Below, piece by piece: positions 54,334 to 63,497 of a stretch of DNA of 64,000 nt. Both the position numbers and the translations under genes were made by a program. Under the pieces are notes generated by a model that searched no databases, had not been told where the DNA came from, and saw only the letters and a list, made by a program, of their open reading frames with translations. The stretch's first letter is position 1; each line of letters begins with the position of its first letter. Source of the stretch: an uncultured Lachnospiraceae bacterium (GTDB taxonomy: Bacteria > Bacillota > Clostridia > Lachnospirales > Lachnospiraceae); assembly GCA_905235745.1 (NCBI GenBank), contig CAJOMN010000002.1:1-64000 (forward strand). The letters are read 5' to 3'.

Positions 54334-55803
54334 ATGGTAAACGCTAAAACAATGTTTATATTTCCGGACAGAACAGAAGACAGATATATCCTTGCAGTGA
54401 CGGATTTTGGTATATGCGCCGTACTCGCGCTTATAGTAGCCGCTGCCGCCGTTTACGCCTTATATCTGCTCATCCGGAAAAGGAATGAAAAAGGCAGGCC
54501 TTTGTTCGGAGTGATAAAGTGCGGCCTTGTGTATCTTCCGGTAATCCTCATTGCGATGGCGATCAAGCTTCCGGGAGGATACCTGACGAATGACGAGTAT
54601 TCGATCCTTAATGACGCGACACATCTGATACATGATACATGGTTCAATTATATGACCGTATATTATTATATTGTTTCCCTGATGCTTGTTCCGGCGCGGT
54701 ACGGTCCTATCATAGTCAAGGCGGTCATCGAGTTCTTTGTTGTGGGATATACCGTATACCGGACAAAAGGGTATTACGGGAAAAGATGCGGGATGGCAAT
54801 GTATATCCTGTTCCTGCTATATCCGGTCATAGCATATACGACAAGCGCCCACAGACTCCCGATCTATTTTCTCGTCTATCTGGCGTTGTTTGTTAAGTTC
54901 CTGTTTGACTATCTTGAGAAGAAGCCGTGCGGCAGATCGGTTGTATTTGTGCTTATTGCAGGCGCAGTCCTTACACAGTGGAGAACCGAGGGAATATACC
55001 TGCTTGTCCTCATTCCGATACTGATGCTGATCGTATACCGCGAATTCCGCAGCCCCCGGAAAGCTGCAGTGATGATCCTTGCGTATCTTGCCATCCAGTA
55101 TGTACTGTGGATACCGCAGAACGGAGCAATGGCTTCCGGGCTTGACAATGCCGCCAACGACAGGATGAAGCCGTTCTATGCATATACGATCACCAACATG
55201 TACAGAAACGGACTTGATCTTGATAAGAACGCCGCGGATCTGGAGACAGTCGACAGGTATCTGTCGCTCGATGTTGTAAAGGCGATTAGCGAGCATTACG
55301 GGGACATCAATTACGAAGATGTCCTGATACTGTATGCCGATGGATTTACCGGAGTCAGGCCGGAGGCTACGGACAATGATTTTTATGAGTATACGGAGGC
55401 TCTTAAGAGAATATTCGTTAACAATCCGGATGTATTCCTAAGGACAAGATGGGGAGCATTCCGCTATGCGGCAAGACCGTACAGTATAGTACCTCCGGAC
55501 GGAGGGATAAGGGGACTCGCATCCTCTGCGGTAAGCGTTGTCAAGACGGTCACGTACAATCTGTTCATCCCGGTCCTGTTTGCCTTCGGGGTACTGTGTT
55601 ACAGCCTTATACGGAGAAAATGGTACAGCTTCTTCGTGTTCGGAGGACTTGCGGCGCACTGGTTCATAGTATTCATTCTGGCGCCCGCATCATATTTTAA
55701 ATATTATTTCCCGGTTTACATAATGTCGTACTTCTATGCGATACTGATACTGATCAGACCGGTATTATGCAAGGATCGGGAAAGATCGTATCCTGTGGTG
55801 TGA
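54334..55803 (+). CDS. Unknown multi-spanning membrane protein, possible GT-C glycosyltransferase
   Basis: The 489-residue protein has about 10-11 spans. Its first extracytoplasmic loop has YLTNDEYSILNDATHL, an acidic pair (DE) in the place where GT-C enzymes bind a polyprenyl-phosphate sugar. A soluble loop at about 275-370 lies before the last spans. No Shine-Dalgarno is seen before either candidate ATG (54334, 54352). It is the first gene of the second polysaccharide operon. The GT-C call is inference from topology and the loop. Confidence 0.65.
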   Translation: MVNAKTMFIFPDRTEDRYILAVTDFGICAVLALIVAAAAVYALYLLIRKRNEKGRPLFGVIKCGLVYLPVILIAMAIKLPGGYLTNDEYSILNDATHLIHDTWFNYMTVYYYIVSLMLVPARYGPIIVKAVIEFFVVGYTVYRTKGYYGKRCGMAMYILFLLYPVIAYTTSAHRLPIYFLVYLALFVKFLFDYLEKKPCGRSVVFVLIAGAVLTQWRTEGIYLLVLIPILMLIVYREFRSPRKAAVMILAYLAIQYVLWIPQNGAMASGLDNAANDRMKPFYAYTITNMYRNGLDLDKNAADLETVDRYLSLDVVKAISEHYGDINYEDVLILYADGFTGVRPEATDNDFYEYTEALKRIFVNNPDVFLRTRWGAFRYAARPYSIVPPDGGIRGLASSAVSVVKTVTYNLFIPVLFAFGVLCYSLIRRKWYSFFVFGGLAAHWFIVFILAPASYFKYYFPVYIMSYFYAILILIRPVLCKDRERSYPVV

Positions 55804-55804
55804 T

Positions 55805-56491
55805 ATGGTAAGACAGATACTGAGCGATTTGTATAATACATACAGGCAGATTGTGGGAAACGGTGCGGTTATCACACTGTTTCTCGTATGCGTAACGGTT
55901 CTTTTCCTTACCGGCGCAATATGCAAAAAGTGGCCCATTGTTCTGTCACCTTTGGGAACTATAGGATATGCCGTTTCAAAAATCATTGACATACTGATAT
56001 CCCGCAAAGGGAAACGGTACTTATCCGCGGCCTTCGCCGTTCTTATCATCGCGCTTGCCGTCACGAGCTCCGGATCAAACATTCTTGCCTCCGATATGAA
56101 CCCAAAAGCCGAAAATATGATGCATATCCCGTCGGATATTGTGGAGGCAATGGATGCCGTTCTTGCCGATACGGATGAGGCAAAGGTACTTACAATGCCG
56201 GGATGGGGTCTGTATTTTGAAAGCTATTCCCCGGCCTTTTCACTTATGTATGACCTGCCCGCGCACAGAGAGGCAGCATGGATGAGTGAATATGAAAGAA
56301 ACGCTTATACTGAGCTTGGTAAAGTTCATCCTGATATGAAAAAGGTCGCGGAAGCTGCCCGCGGGTGCGAATGCCGTTACGTTGTTTTGTCCAACGATAT
56401 ATGGCCTGATGTTCCTCTGACAAAGTACGGCTATGAGATAATATATGAAACGGAAATGTGCAGTGTATACAGGGAGGTGGAGACTCCTTGA
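55805..56491 (+). CDS. Unknown membrane-anchored protein with extracytoplasmic domain
   Basis: The 228-residue protein has two or three spans in the first 90 residues and an outside domain of about 130. The domain contains DTDEAKVLTMPGWGLYFESY and ends CRYVVLSNDIWPDVPLTKYG...IYETEMCSVYR. The end resembles the C-terminal domains of large polymerase-like or GT-C proteins, and is similar in plan to the protein at 58809. It starts two bases after the previous gene, so the two may form one two-part enzyme. Confidence 0.65.
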   Translation: MVRQILSDLYNTYRQIVGNGAVITLFLVCVTVLFLTGAICKKWPIVLSPLGTIGYAVSKIIDILISRKGKRYLSAAFAVLIIALAVTSSGSNILASDMNPKAENMMHIPSDIVEAMDAVLADTDEAKVLTMPGWGLYFESYSPAFSLMYDLPAHREAAWMSEYERNAYTELGKVHPDMKKVAEAARGCECRYVVLSNDIWPDVPLTKYGYEIIYETEMCSVYREVETP

Positions 56492-57750
56492 TACTTAAGA
56501 GTATTGCCGCATTTGCGGTATTTTACATAATTGCCGCATTTATCGGGGTATGGGGGGATATCATCAGATCTTCGTTCGGAGGGAAAAGGTCTGTCTGTTT
56601 CCGGGCGGCTTTCGGAGGCTGTCTTCTGATACTGCTTGGTTCGGCCGTCTGCCTTGCGGGATCGCTGTTCGGCGCTTCGTCGGACATATGCATCTGCATA
56701 ACGGCGTTTATCATTCTCCTTGTCGGGATAACGGGAATATTGGTCAATAAGCGCATGCATCCCGATACGGATGCTGCCGCAGCACCATTTAGGGCCGCGG
56801 ACATTGCGGGACTGTGTGTAATTGCGGCTCTTGCCGCCTTTCAGATATTTATGGCCATAAGATATCAGAATGAGAATACGGAAGTGCTTCGCGGTCTCGG
56901 AAGCGCGACAATGGTATACGAAACCGGTACTTTATCTGTGAGCGGACCTGTTAATCTGTTCATAGGAGCGCTCTGCCGGGTTGTGCATGTCCATCCGCTT
57001 GCTTTTGTATATGTAATGCTTCCCGCGCCCCTTATCCTGCTGTACTACCTGTGTTATCTCGAACTGATAAGGACGGTGTGCACATCATGGCGCGATACTC
57101 TGATAGCGATGACGGTTGTTTCGCTGCTGAATATATGGGGATTTCAGTCGGATCTGCTGCTGCCGGTGACAATGCTGGCGCAATGGTACGGCTTCTGGGT
57201 GTTTCTTACCCACGGAGTATTGAATGTTTCCGCGGTCATACTGATATGCTATATGCAAACGCGGACATATGTAAATGTTTCTGAAGATTCAGATACTGAC
57301 GGTTATTCGGAGGAATGGGACATGAAAAAACATAAGATAGTAAATGCGAGGAATCTTGCGATAGGCCTTGGAGTGGTCGCTCTCGTGCTTGTCGCTGCGG
57401 TCTGTGTTCTTAACAATAAGATCAACAGCCTGTATGCCGCCACGGTCAATCTTCAGGATGATATGAACAGGAGATGCAGCATCTATGAGTTTACGCCCGA
57501 CGGAGAGGAAACGGAAGGATATCTGATAAGGGAAAGCGACGGGAAGATAACGTTTGTCGGCGGCGGCGGCGCACAGAATTCCGATGCTCTCAGGGATTTT
57601 CTTGATAAATACGGGTATGTCGCGAACTGGTATGTATACGGAACCGATGAGGATAATGCCGGAGCAATGTATGAGCTTATTTCCGATCAGTCGGTATCAC
57701 CGGATAATATATATGTAATAGACAGACAGGAGATCACCGGGATCAGATGA
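56488..57750 (+). CDS. Unknown membrane protein with a degenerate metallo-beta-lactamase-like tail
   Basis: The 420-residue protein has six or seven spans (1-265), a cytoplasmic linker, another span (about 290-310) and an outside domain (310-420). That domain reads GKITFVGGGGAQNSDALRDF then VANWYVYGTDEDN at 380-390, which has the rhythm of a ComEC-like metallo-beta-lactamase start, but the HxHxDH site is GTDEDN (385-390) with only Asp kept. So it is probably non-catalytic. TTG at 56488 with GGAGGTGGAG upstream is the start, overlapping the previous stop. Confidence 0.6.
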   Translation: MILKSIAAFAVFYIIAAFIGVWGDIIRSSFGGKRSVCFRAAFGGCLLILLGSAVCLAGSLFGASSDICICITAFIILLVGITGILVNKRMHPDTDAAAAPFRAADIAGLCVIAALAAFQIFMAIRYQNENTEVLRGLGSATMVYETGTLSVSGPVNLFIGALCRVVHVHPLAFVYVMLPAPLILLYYLCYLELIRTVCTSWRDTLIAMTVVSLLNIWGFQSDLLLPVTMLAQWYGFWVFLTHGVLNVSAVILICYMQTRTYVNVSEDSDTDGYSEEWDMKKHKIVNARNLAIGLGVVALVLVAAVCVLNNKINSLYAATVNLQDDMNRRCSIYEFTPDGEETEGYLIRESDGKITFVGGGGAQNSDALRDFLDKYGYVANWYVYGTDEDNAGAMYELISDQSVSPDNIYVIDRQEITGIR

Positions 57751-58805
57751 TAGCGGCAAAGGCGATATGTGTATTGATCTTTAATTTCATAATGTATTTT
57801 GCCTTCGGCAGCCTCATCACCGTCAGAAGGCATGGTGACTGGTCGGCAACGCTTACGATAACGGTCGGATTCTTTGCTTATTACGCGCTCTTTGCCATCG
57901 TATGCCTGCCGGTCATGTTAACGTACAGGCCGCTGTCTTTGCTGGCAAGACTGTGGATGATCCCGTGCGCGGCGATCCTTGTCATATCGTCCGTGCTGTA
58001 CGGAAAATGCTGGATCGGAAAGGCGAAGGATATCGCAGGGGATATGGTACATAACCGTTCATTCTGGATATGCGCCGCGGCTGTTACGGCGCTTTCCGTC
58101 GCAGCGGTAGCCGTTACATATAATTTCACGCTCGATGCGGCCTATTATGTGGCAAATGTTACCACAAACGTAGATACCGACATGATAAATGTATATGACC
58201 CCTTTACCGGAAACTGGCAGGATCATTTTGAACTCCGCTATGTATTTGCGACATATTCGGTAAACGATTCGGTCATCTGCAGTATCACAAAGCTTCCGGC
58301 TCTCGTGATGACAAAGGGGGTCATGTCAGTTACGATAATGATGATCGTAAACGGTCTGTACGCCGGGATCAGCAGATTCTTCTTTGATGATAAGCGCCGT
58401 ACCGTTATGTATGTGCTCATGATGTTCGTAAACTGCATGTTCATCAGCATTTACACATCTTCCAACTTCCTGATGACAAGGACCTACGAGGGCAAGTCCA
58501 TAGTCGGGAACATATCGCTCATTGTGATATTCTATATGTATATGCTGCTTGTATCCGGAAAGGATATAAGAGGATTATTCATCATGCTCTTTATCGTGTG
58601 CATGGGTACTTCCACCGTAAGCTCCACGGCTAATATGGTAATCCCGGCGCAGGTTTTCGCGCTCTTTGTTCCGTATGCCGTTATCAAAAAGAAATATGTG
58701 ATCATACTGAAATCATTTGCCTGCATTATCCCCGAAATACTGATGATGCTCATATATGTCATGTATGTAAAGGGATATTTTGCGATATACACTTTCCCGA
58801 GGTAG
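57747..58805 (+). CDS. Unknown multi-spanning membrane protein (DUF6077-like, tentative)
   Basis: The 352-residue protein has about 9-10 spans with one sizeable outside loop (about 130-175, NVDTDMINVYDPFTGNWQDH). The conserved-looking block DAAYYVANVTTNVDTD recalls large clostridial surface-glycan membrane proteins, but I cannot name a family with confidence. It overlaps the previous gene at ATGA and ends three bases before the next one. Together with the next gene it repeats the pattern of membrane body plus outside domain seen at 54334-56491. Confidence 0.6.
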   Translation: MIAAKAICVLIFNFIMYFAFGSLITVRRHGDWSATLTITVGFFAYYALFAIVCLPVMLTYRPLSLLARLWMIPCAAILVISSVLYGKCWIGKAKDIAGDMVHNRSFWICAAAVTALSVAAVAVTYNFTLDAAYYVANVTTNVDTDMINVYDPFTGNWQDHFELRYVFATYSVNDSVICSITKLPALVMTKGVMSVTIMMIVNGLYAGISRFFFDDKRRTVMYVLMMFVNCMFISIYTSSNFLMTRTYEGKSIVGNISLIVIFYMYMLLVSGKDIRGLFIMLFIVCMGTSTVSSTANMVIPAQVFALFVPYAVIKKKYVIILKSFACIIPEILMMLIYVMYVKGYFAIYTFPR

Positions 58806-58808
58806 AAA

Positions 58809-59702
58809 ATGCAGGGAGTAAACGTATTTGAAAACGGAATAGGATATCTGATGAAATGCCTGAGTCTGTATTGCTCCGGAACCGGGTATTTTATCATGTA
58901 TCTGTTTGCCGTGCTGCTCATCCTTGTAAAAGGAGAGCGCCGGGACCGGGAGATATTCCTTCCGGATGCCCTGATGCTGCTTGTTACCGTGTTCAATCCC
59001 GTAGTTCCGGTTGTACTGGATCGGATATTTGATGTAAATAACGAGTATTACCGGCTGTTCTGGCTCGCGCCGGTTGTGATAATAGTTCCCTATGCTGCCG
59101 TATCGGTAATATACGATGCGCCCAAAGGCGCAAAGCGTACAGCTGTGGCGGCGCTTACCATGCTGATGTTCGTGCTTGGCGGGAACTTTGTATATGCGGA
59201 CGGATTTAACGTGGCGGAAAATGTATATAAAATACCAGATGAGCTCATAGAGATATCCTCTCTCATCCATAACGATTCCGGCAGCGAGTATACAAGGGCG
59301 TTCTTCGAGTATGAATACAATATGGAGATACGGCAGTATGATCCGAAAATGCTGCTGTGCATAGACAGGGAGGATTACCTGTATGCGATGAATTATTCAT
59401 ATACCGATGAGATGCTTGCCGATGACAACAAGCCGACAAACCGCATACTGGCGCTTCTTGTGAGAAACCAGAAGGTTAACGAGGAGAGATTCAAGGATGC
59501 GTTGGAGCAGACGGATACCGAATACATCGTTCTGACGGCGGGACATCCGCAGGCGGCATTTATTAAAAAGGCGGGTCTTTACGAGATCGGAAGGACCGCC
59601 ACACATGTCATATACAAGTATGATCTTGATGATCCGGCTGTATTCGGGCTTGTTGATTACAGCGATGCCGAGCACAGGTTCAGTTACAGGAGACTTAAAT
59701 GA
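58809..59702 (+). CDS. Unknown membrane-anchored protein with extracytoplasmic domain
   Basis: The 297-residue protein has four spans (up to about 130) and an outside domain. The domain ends EQTDTEYIVLTAGHPQAAF, then LYEIGRTATHVIYKYDL, similar in order to CRYVVLSNDIW...SVYR of the protein at 55805. This pattern is common at the end of GT-C and polymerase-like proteins. Its ATG lies three bases after the previous stop and its own stop overlaps the following GT2 gene (ATGA). Likely a working pair with the 57747 product. Confidence 0.62.
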   Translation: MQGVNVFENGIGYLMKCLSLYCSGTGYFIMYLFAVLLILVKGERRDREIFLPDALMLLVTVFNPVVPVVLDRIFDVNNEYYRLFWLAPVVIIVPYAAVSVIYDAPKGAKRTAVAALTMLMFVLGGNFVYADGFNVAENVYKIPDELIEISSLIHNDSGSEYTRAFFEYEYNMEIRQYDPKMLLCIDREDYLYAMNYSYTDEMLADDNKPTNRILALLVRNQKVNEERFKDALEQTDTEYIVLTAGHPQAAFIKKAGLYEIGRTATHVIYKYDLDDPAVFGLVDYSDAEHRFSYRRLK

Positions 59703-60574
59703 GGCTTACGGTCTTTACCCCTACATACAACAGAAGAGAACTTCTCACACGTGCATATAAGAGCCTTGCATCCCAAACCGTCATGGATTTTGAGTGGCTC
59801 ATAGTCGATGACGGATCTACAGATGACACGGAAGCTTATGTAAAAGAATGGATCGATGAGGGTATTATAAACATCCGGTATACATACAGACAGAACGGCG
59901 GAAAAATGCGTGCGTTCAATACGGGAACGGATAAAGCCCGTGCAGAGCTCTTTGTGTGTCTTGATTCTGACGATTATTTTGTAGACACGGCAGTTGAGGA
60001 GCTTCTTGCGGCATATGACAATGCATCCGGCAGGGAGTGTTCGGGCAAGCATGTAGGAGGAGTGGTCGCACATAAAGGATGCACGGATGAGAAACTGCTC
60101 GGAAATAAGAGTTTTCCCGACGGGGATATTTCCACTTTGTACGGATTATATCTGAAGGGATTTCGCGGCGAGACAACATTGATGTATGAGACCGAATTAC
60201 TCAGGAGATTCAGGTTTCCGGAAATAGAGGGCGAAAAATATGTACCTGAAGACTATATTTATGATAAAATAGATGAGGTATGTGTTCTTGCCGTTTTGCC
60301 TCGGATAATAACCGTGTGCGAAATAACGGATGACGGTTATACCGGGTCGGTTAAAAAGCTGAAACGGGAAAACGTGAATGCTTTTTATCTGTACTATGAG
60401 CAGAGAGCCTATATTACCCCGCCGGGTATACTGAGGTTAAAATACCTGGCGCGTTATGTTATATATGCAAAACGGTCCGGAAGACCTGTTTTTGCAAACA
60501 GCCGCATCGGGTTTTTCAATGTGCTTGCGGGCTGTTTTCTGGCCGGTTTTCTGCTTCTTGCCCACAAGGAGTAG
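59699..60574 (+). CDS. GT2 glycosyltransferase
   Basis: The 291-residue protein has TVFTPTYNRRELLTRAYKSL, VDDGSTDDTEAYVKEW, GGKMRAFNTGTDKA and LDSDDYFVDTAVEEL with the DxD site. A hydrophobic C-terminus (about 260-285) could hold it to the membrane. It extends a lipid-linked glycan with a sugar that cannot be read from motifs. Followed six bases later by a phosphoglycosyl transferase, so it belongs to the same assembly route. Confidence 0.9.
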   Translation: MRLTVFTPTYNRRELLTRAYKSLASQTVMDFEWLIVDDGSTDDTEAYVKEWIDEGIINIRYTYRQNGGKMRAFNTGTDKARAELFVCLDSDDYFVDTAVEELLAAYDNASGRECSGKHVGGVVAHKGCTDEKLLGNKSFPDGDISTLYGLYLKGFRGETTLMYETELLRRFRFPEIEGEKYVPEDYIYDKIDEVCVLAVLPRIITVCEITDDGYTGSVKKLKRENVNAFYLYYEQRAYITPPGILRLKYLARYVIYAKRSGRPVFANSRIGFFNVLAGCFLAGFLLLAHKE

Positions 60575-60580
60575 TCTGTT

Positions 60581-61954
60581 TTGAACCGAAAGCAGTTTCA
60601 GAAAAGAACATATTTGTTTGCCACGTCTATTGTGATCCTGGCGCTGGAGACCGGAATAATGCTGTATGTGTGGATATGGCATTATAATACCGGCATTCCG
60701 AAGGCATTTTATTTCTGGGGTCATGTATTTATAGCGGCAGTATATTTTGCGATGCTGCTGTTTGCTTCGGTTATGTACGGAGGACTGAAGATCGGATCGT
60801 TCCGTATGATCGAACTGACACTCTCCCAGGGATTCGCGACACTTGTAACCAATATACTGTTCTATGGCATAATCTGCCTGTTGTCCTACCGTTTCCCCAC
60901 TGTTATCCCGCTGTTTACGGGTATGGTCGTCCAATGCTTTATCATAGGCGGATGGATCATAGCCGCAACGTTTGGCTACAGGGCGCTCTTCCCTCCGGTT
61001 GACGTGCTGCTCGTATACGGTGGAAACAGTCAGGATGTGATATCCGAAAAGTTCGCGACGCGAAGGCACCAGTTCCGGATCACGAAGGCAATGAGCGTTT
61101 CCGGTGATATCGATGAGATATGCGATGAGATACCGAAGCATGAAGCCGTTATGCTCTGGGACATACCGAATGAACAGAGAAACACCGTGTTCAAATGCTG
61201 TTATGAGAGTGACGTCGATATATATGTGAGTCCGAAGATCATGGATATAGTATTGAAGGGATCACAGAACCTTCACCTGTTCGATACGCCGCTTATGTAT
61301 TCGAAGAGCGATCCGATCGAGGTGGAGCAGAGGATGATCAAGAGGCTGTTTGATATAGTTCTTGCGATTCTCATGATCGTGATCACTTCTCCGATCATGC
61401 TCGTCACCGCCGCCGCCGTCAAGATGTGTGACGGAGGGAGAGTATTCTACCGGCAGACCAGATGCACAAAAGGCGGCAGACAGTTTCGGATAATCAAGTT
61501 CCGCAGTATGATCGAACACGCCGAAGAGGACGGCAGGGCGAGGCTGGCATCGAAGAATGACTACAGGATCACACCGGTGGGGCGCGTCATCAGGAAACTG
61601 CGTATTGACGAGCTCCCCCAGTTGTTCAATGTGCTTGCGGGTGACATGTCATTCGTCGGACCGCGTCCCGAACGTCCGGAGATCATTGATGAATACACCG
61701 GGATGATGCCGGAATTCTCCTACAGAACAAAAGTAAAAGCGGGAATAACCGGTTACGCGCAGGTATACGGTAAATATAACACCAGACCATACGACAAGCT
61801 GAAGCTTGATCTGTTCTACATAGAAAACTTCTCGATATGGCTCGATCTGCGGCTGCTGATCCTGACCGTCAAAACCCTGTTTATGCTTGGCAGTACGGAA
61901 GGGGTAGCCGAACAGCATGCCGCGGATATGGCACGCGAAGAAACCAATGAATAA
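60581..61954 (+). CDS. Polyprenyl glycosylphosphotransferase (long WbaP/CpsE-type)
   Basis: The 457-residue enzyme starts glycan synthesis on undecaprenyl phosphate. Four or five N-terminal spans and a nucleotide-binding-like region (about 140-245, PPVDVLLVYGG) precede the catalytic domain (about 255-455): KRLFDIVLAILMIVITSP, FYRQTRCTKGGRQF, IIKFRSM, LRIDELPQLFNVLAGDMSFVGPRPE and KAGITGYAQVYGKYN. TTG at 60581 is the start with AAGGAG nine bases upstream. This is the second such enzyme in the window, of the long form. Confidence 0.94.
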   Translation: MNRKQFQKRTYLFATSIVILALETGIMLYVWIWHYNTGIPKAFYFWGHVFIAAVYFAMLLFASVMYGGLKIGSFRMIELTLSQGFATLVTNILFYGIICLLSYRFPTVIPLFTGMVVQCFIIGGWIIAATFGYRALFPPVDVLLVYGGNSQDVISEKFATRRHQFRITKAMSVSGDIDEICDEIPKHEAVMLWDIPNEQRNTVFKCCYESDVDIYVSPKIMDIVLKGSQNLHLFDTPLMYSKSDPIEVEQRMIKRLFDIVLAILMIVITSPIMLVTAAAVKMCDGGRVFYRQTRCTKGGRQFRIIKFRSMIEHAEEDGRARLASKNDYRITPVGRVIRKLRIDELPQLFNVLAGDMSFVGPRPERPEIIDEYTGMMPEFSYRTKVKAGITGYAQVYGKYNTRPYDKLKLDLFYIENFSIWLDLRLLILTVKTLFMLGSTEGVAEQHAADMAREETNE

Positions 61955-62693
61955 CAAAGTATCGATAGTCGTGCCGGTATACAATGCGGGAGACAGCATT
62001 GCCGACACGATTATGTCTGTATTAAAACAATCATATCAGGACTATGAGCTGCTTCTTGTGGATGACGCGTCAACGGATTCGTCACGCGCTGTTCTGGAGA
62101 GGTATGCATCCGATAACATACGGATACTTGACAATACGTGCCGTAAGGGAGCAGCAGGCGCCAGAAACACCGGTATCATGGAGGCGACGGGGCGGTTTAT
62201 CGCTTTTATCGATGCGGATGATCTGTGGGATGCCGGCAAGCTGTCGAAGCAGGTTGCGTTTATGAGCGACAATGACGCCGCGTTTTCTTTTACCGGATAC
62301 GAATTTGCCGATGAAAAAGGCAGGGGCCTCGGTAAGATCGTAAGAGTGCCGCATACTATCTCATACAGGCAGGCTCTCAGGAATACAACGATCTTTACGA
62401 GTACGGTCATGTTCGACATGGAAAAGCTTGCCAGGGAAGATATACTGATGCCATATGTCCCAAGCGAGGATACCGCGACATGGTGGCAGGTTCTGAAGAA
62501 GACAGGCGTTGCCTACGGGCTTGATGAGAGCCTTACACTGTACAGGCGGATGGGTCACTCCCTTTCCTCGAATAAGCTTGAGGCCGTGAGCAGAATATGG
62601 AATCTTTACAGAAAAACAGAACATCTGAGTGTGGCATACAGTCTGTACTGCTTTTGCAACTGGGCTGTGCGTGCCGTGGCAAGGAGAGTATAG
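61947..62693 (+). CDS. GT2 glycosyltransferase
   Basis: The 248-residue protein has VSIVVPVYNAGDSIADTIMS, LVDDASTDSSRAVLERY, GAAGARNTGIMEATG and FIDADDLWDAGKLSKQ (DxD). SEDTATWWQVLKKTG is typical of the EpsJ/teichuronic group. The ATG at 61947 lies inside the end of the previous gene; a start 30 bases earlier is in frame but would overlap more. The next gene begins directly after its stop. Confidence 0.9.
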   Translation: MNNKVSIVVPVYNAGDSIADTIMSVLKQSYQDYELLLVDDASTDSSRAVLERYASDNIRILDNTCRKGAAGARNTGIMEATGRFIAFIDADDLWDAGKLSKQVAFMSDNDAAFSFTGYEFADEKGRGLGKIVRVPHTISYRQALRNTTIFTSTVMFDMEKLAREDILMPYVPSEDTATWWQVLKKTGVAYGLDESLTLYRRMGHSLSSNKLEAVSRIWNLYRKTEHLSVAYSLYCFCNWAVRAVARRV

Positions 62694-63497
62694 ATGACGC
62701 CGGAAGTACTGCTGTCAGCCATGTATCTGGAGGATGAGAACTATATAGATTCCCTTAACATACACACTGACTGTGTGGTCATCAATCAGTGCGACCGGAA
62801 TGCGCACCGCACGACGCTTCACGCCACTTCCCGCGGATCTGTGAACGTAACATATGTCGAAACAAAGGAGCGGGGACTTTCGAAGAGCCGCAACGAGGCG
62901 ATCGCCAACGCGGCGGAAAGCATATGCATATTGTGCGACAATGACGTGGAGTATGTCGAAAACTATGATGAGATCGTTAACGGTGCGTTTAATGCCCATC
63001 CCGAAGCGGATGTGATCGTTTTTTTCATAAAAAGGCCGGAAAGGGATCATCCGGTATTTGACAGGGAAAAAAGGATGGGATATCTGTCCGTCCTCAAGAT
63101 ATTTTCTCCCGAGATAGCGTTTCGCAGACAGGCTATAGATGATATCCGGTTTGACGAGATGTTCGGTGCCGGAGCGAGATATCATCTCGGCGAGGAAAAC
63201 CTGTTCTTATATGAATGCTTAAAGAGACGGAAAACAATACTGTATGTTCCGGAAATGATCGCTGCCGTCAGACACGAAGAGTCTACATGGTTTAAAGGTT
63301 ATGACAGAGACTTCTTTGTGAGCCGTGGTGCGAATTATGCCGCCATGAGCAGGGCTTTTTCCGGCATACTGATTCTGCAGTTTGCCCTGCGCAAGAGAAA
63401 GCTGTATGCCGGGAGCATGAGTATCTTTGGCGCGTTATCGGGAATGCTGGAAGGCAGGCGCGAATACCGGAAAAGGATAACGGGAAACTTAAAATGA
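62694..63497 (+). CDS. GT2-like glycosyltransferase
   Basis: The 267-residue protein lacks the usual N-terminal P-x-Y-N motif but has ERGLSKSRNEAIANA, ICILCDNDVEYVENYDEI (D-N-D at the DxD position) and GAGARYHLGEENLFLYECLKR, the conserved acceptor-side block. So it is a GT2 family member with a shortened start. YLEDENYIDSLNIHTDCVVI replaces the first strand. Its stop overlaps the following GT4 gene. Confidence 0.78.
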   Translation: MTPEVLLSAMYLEDENYIDSLNIHTDCVVINQCDRNAHRTTLHATSRGSVNVTYVETKERGLSKSRNEAIANAAESICILCDNDVEYVENYDEIVNGAFNAHPEADVIVFFIKRPERDHPVFDREKRMGYLSVLKIFSPEIAFRRQAIDDIRFDEMFGAGARYHLGEENLFLYECLKRRKTILYVPEMIAAVRHEESTWFKGYDRDFFVSRGANYAAMSRAFSGILILQFALRKRKLYAGSMSIFGALSGMLEGRREYRKRITGNLK

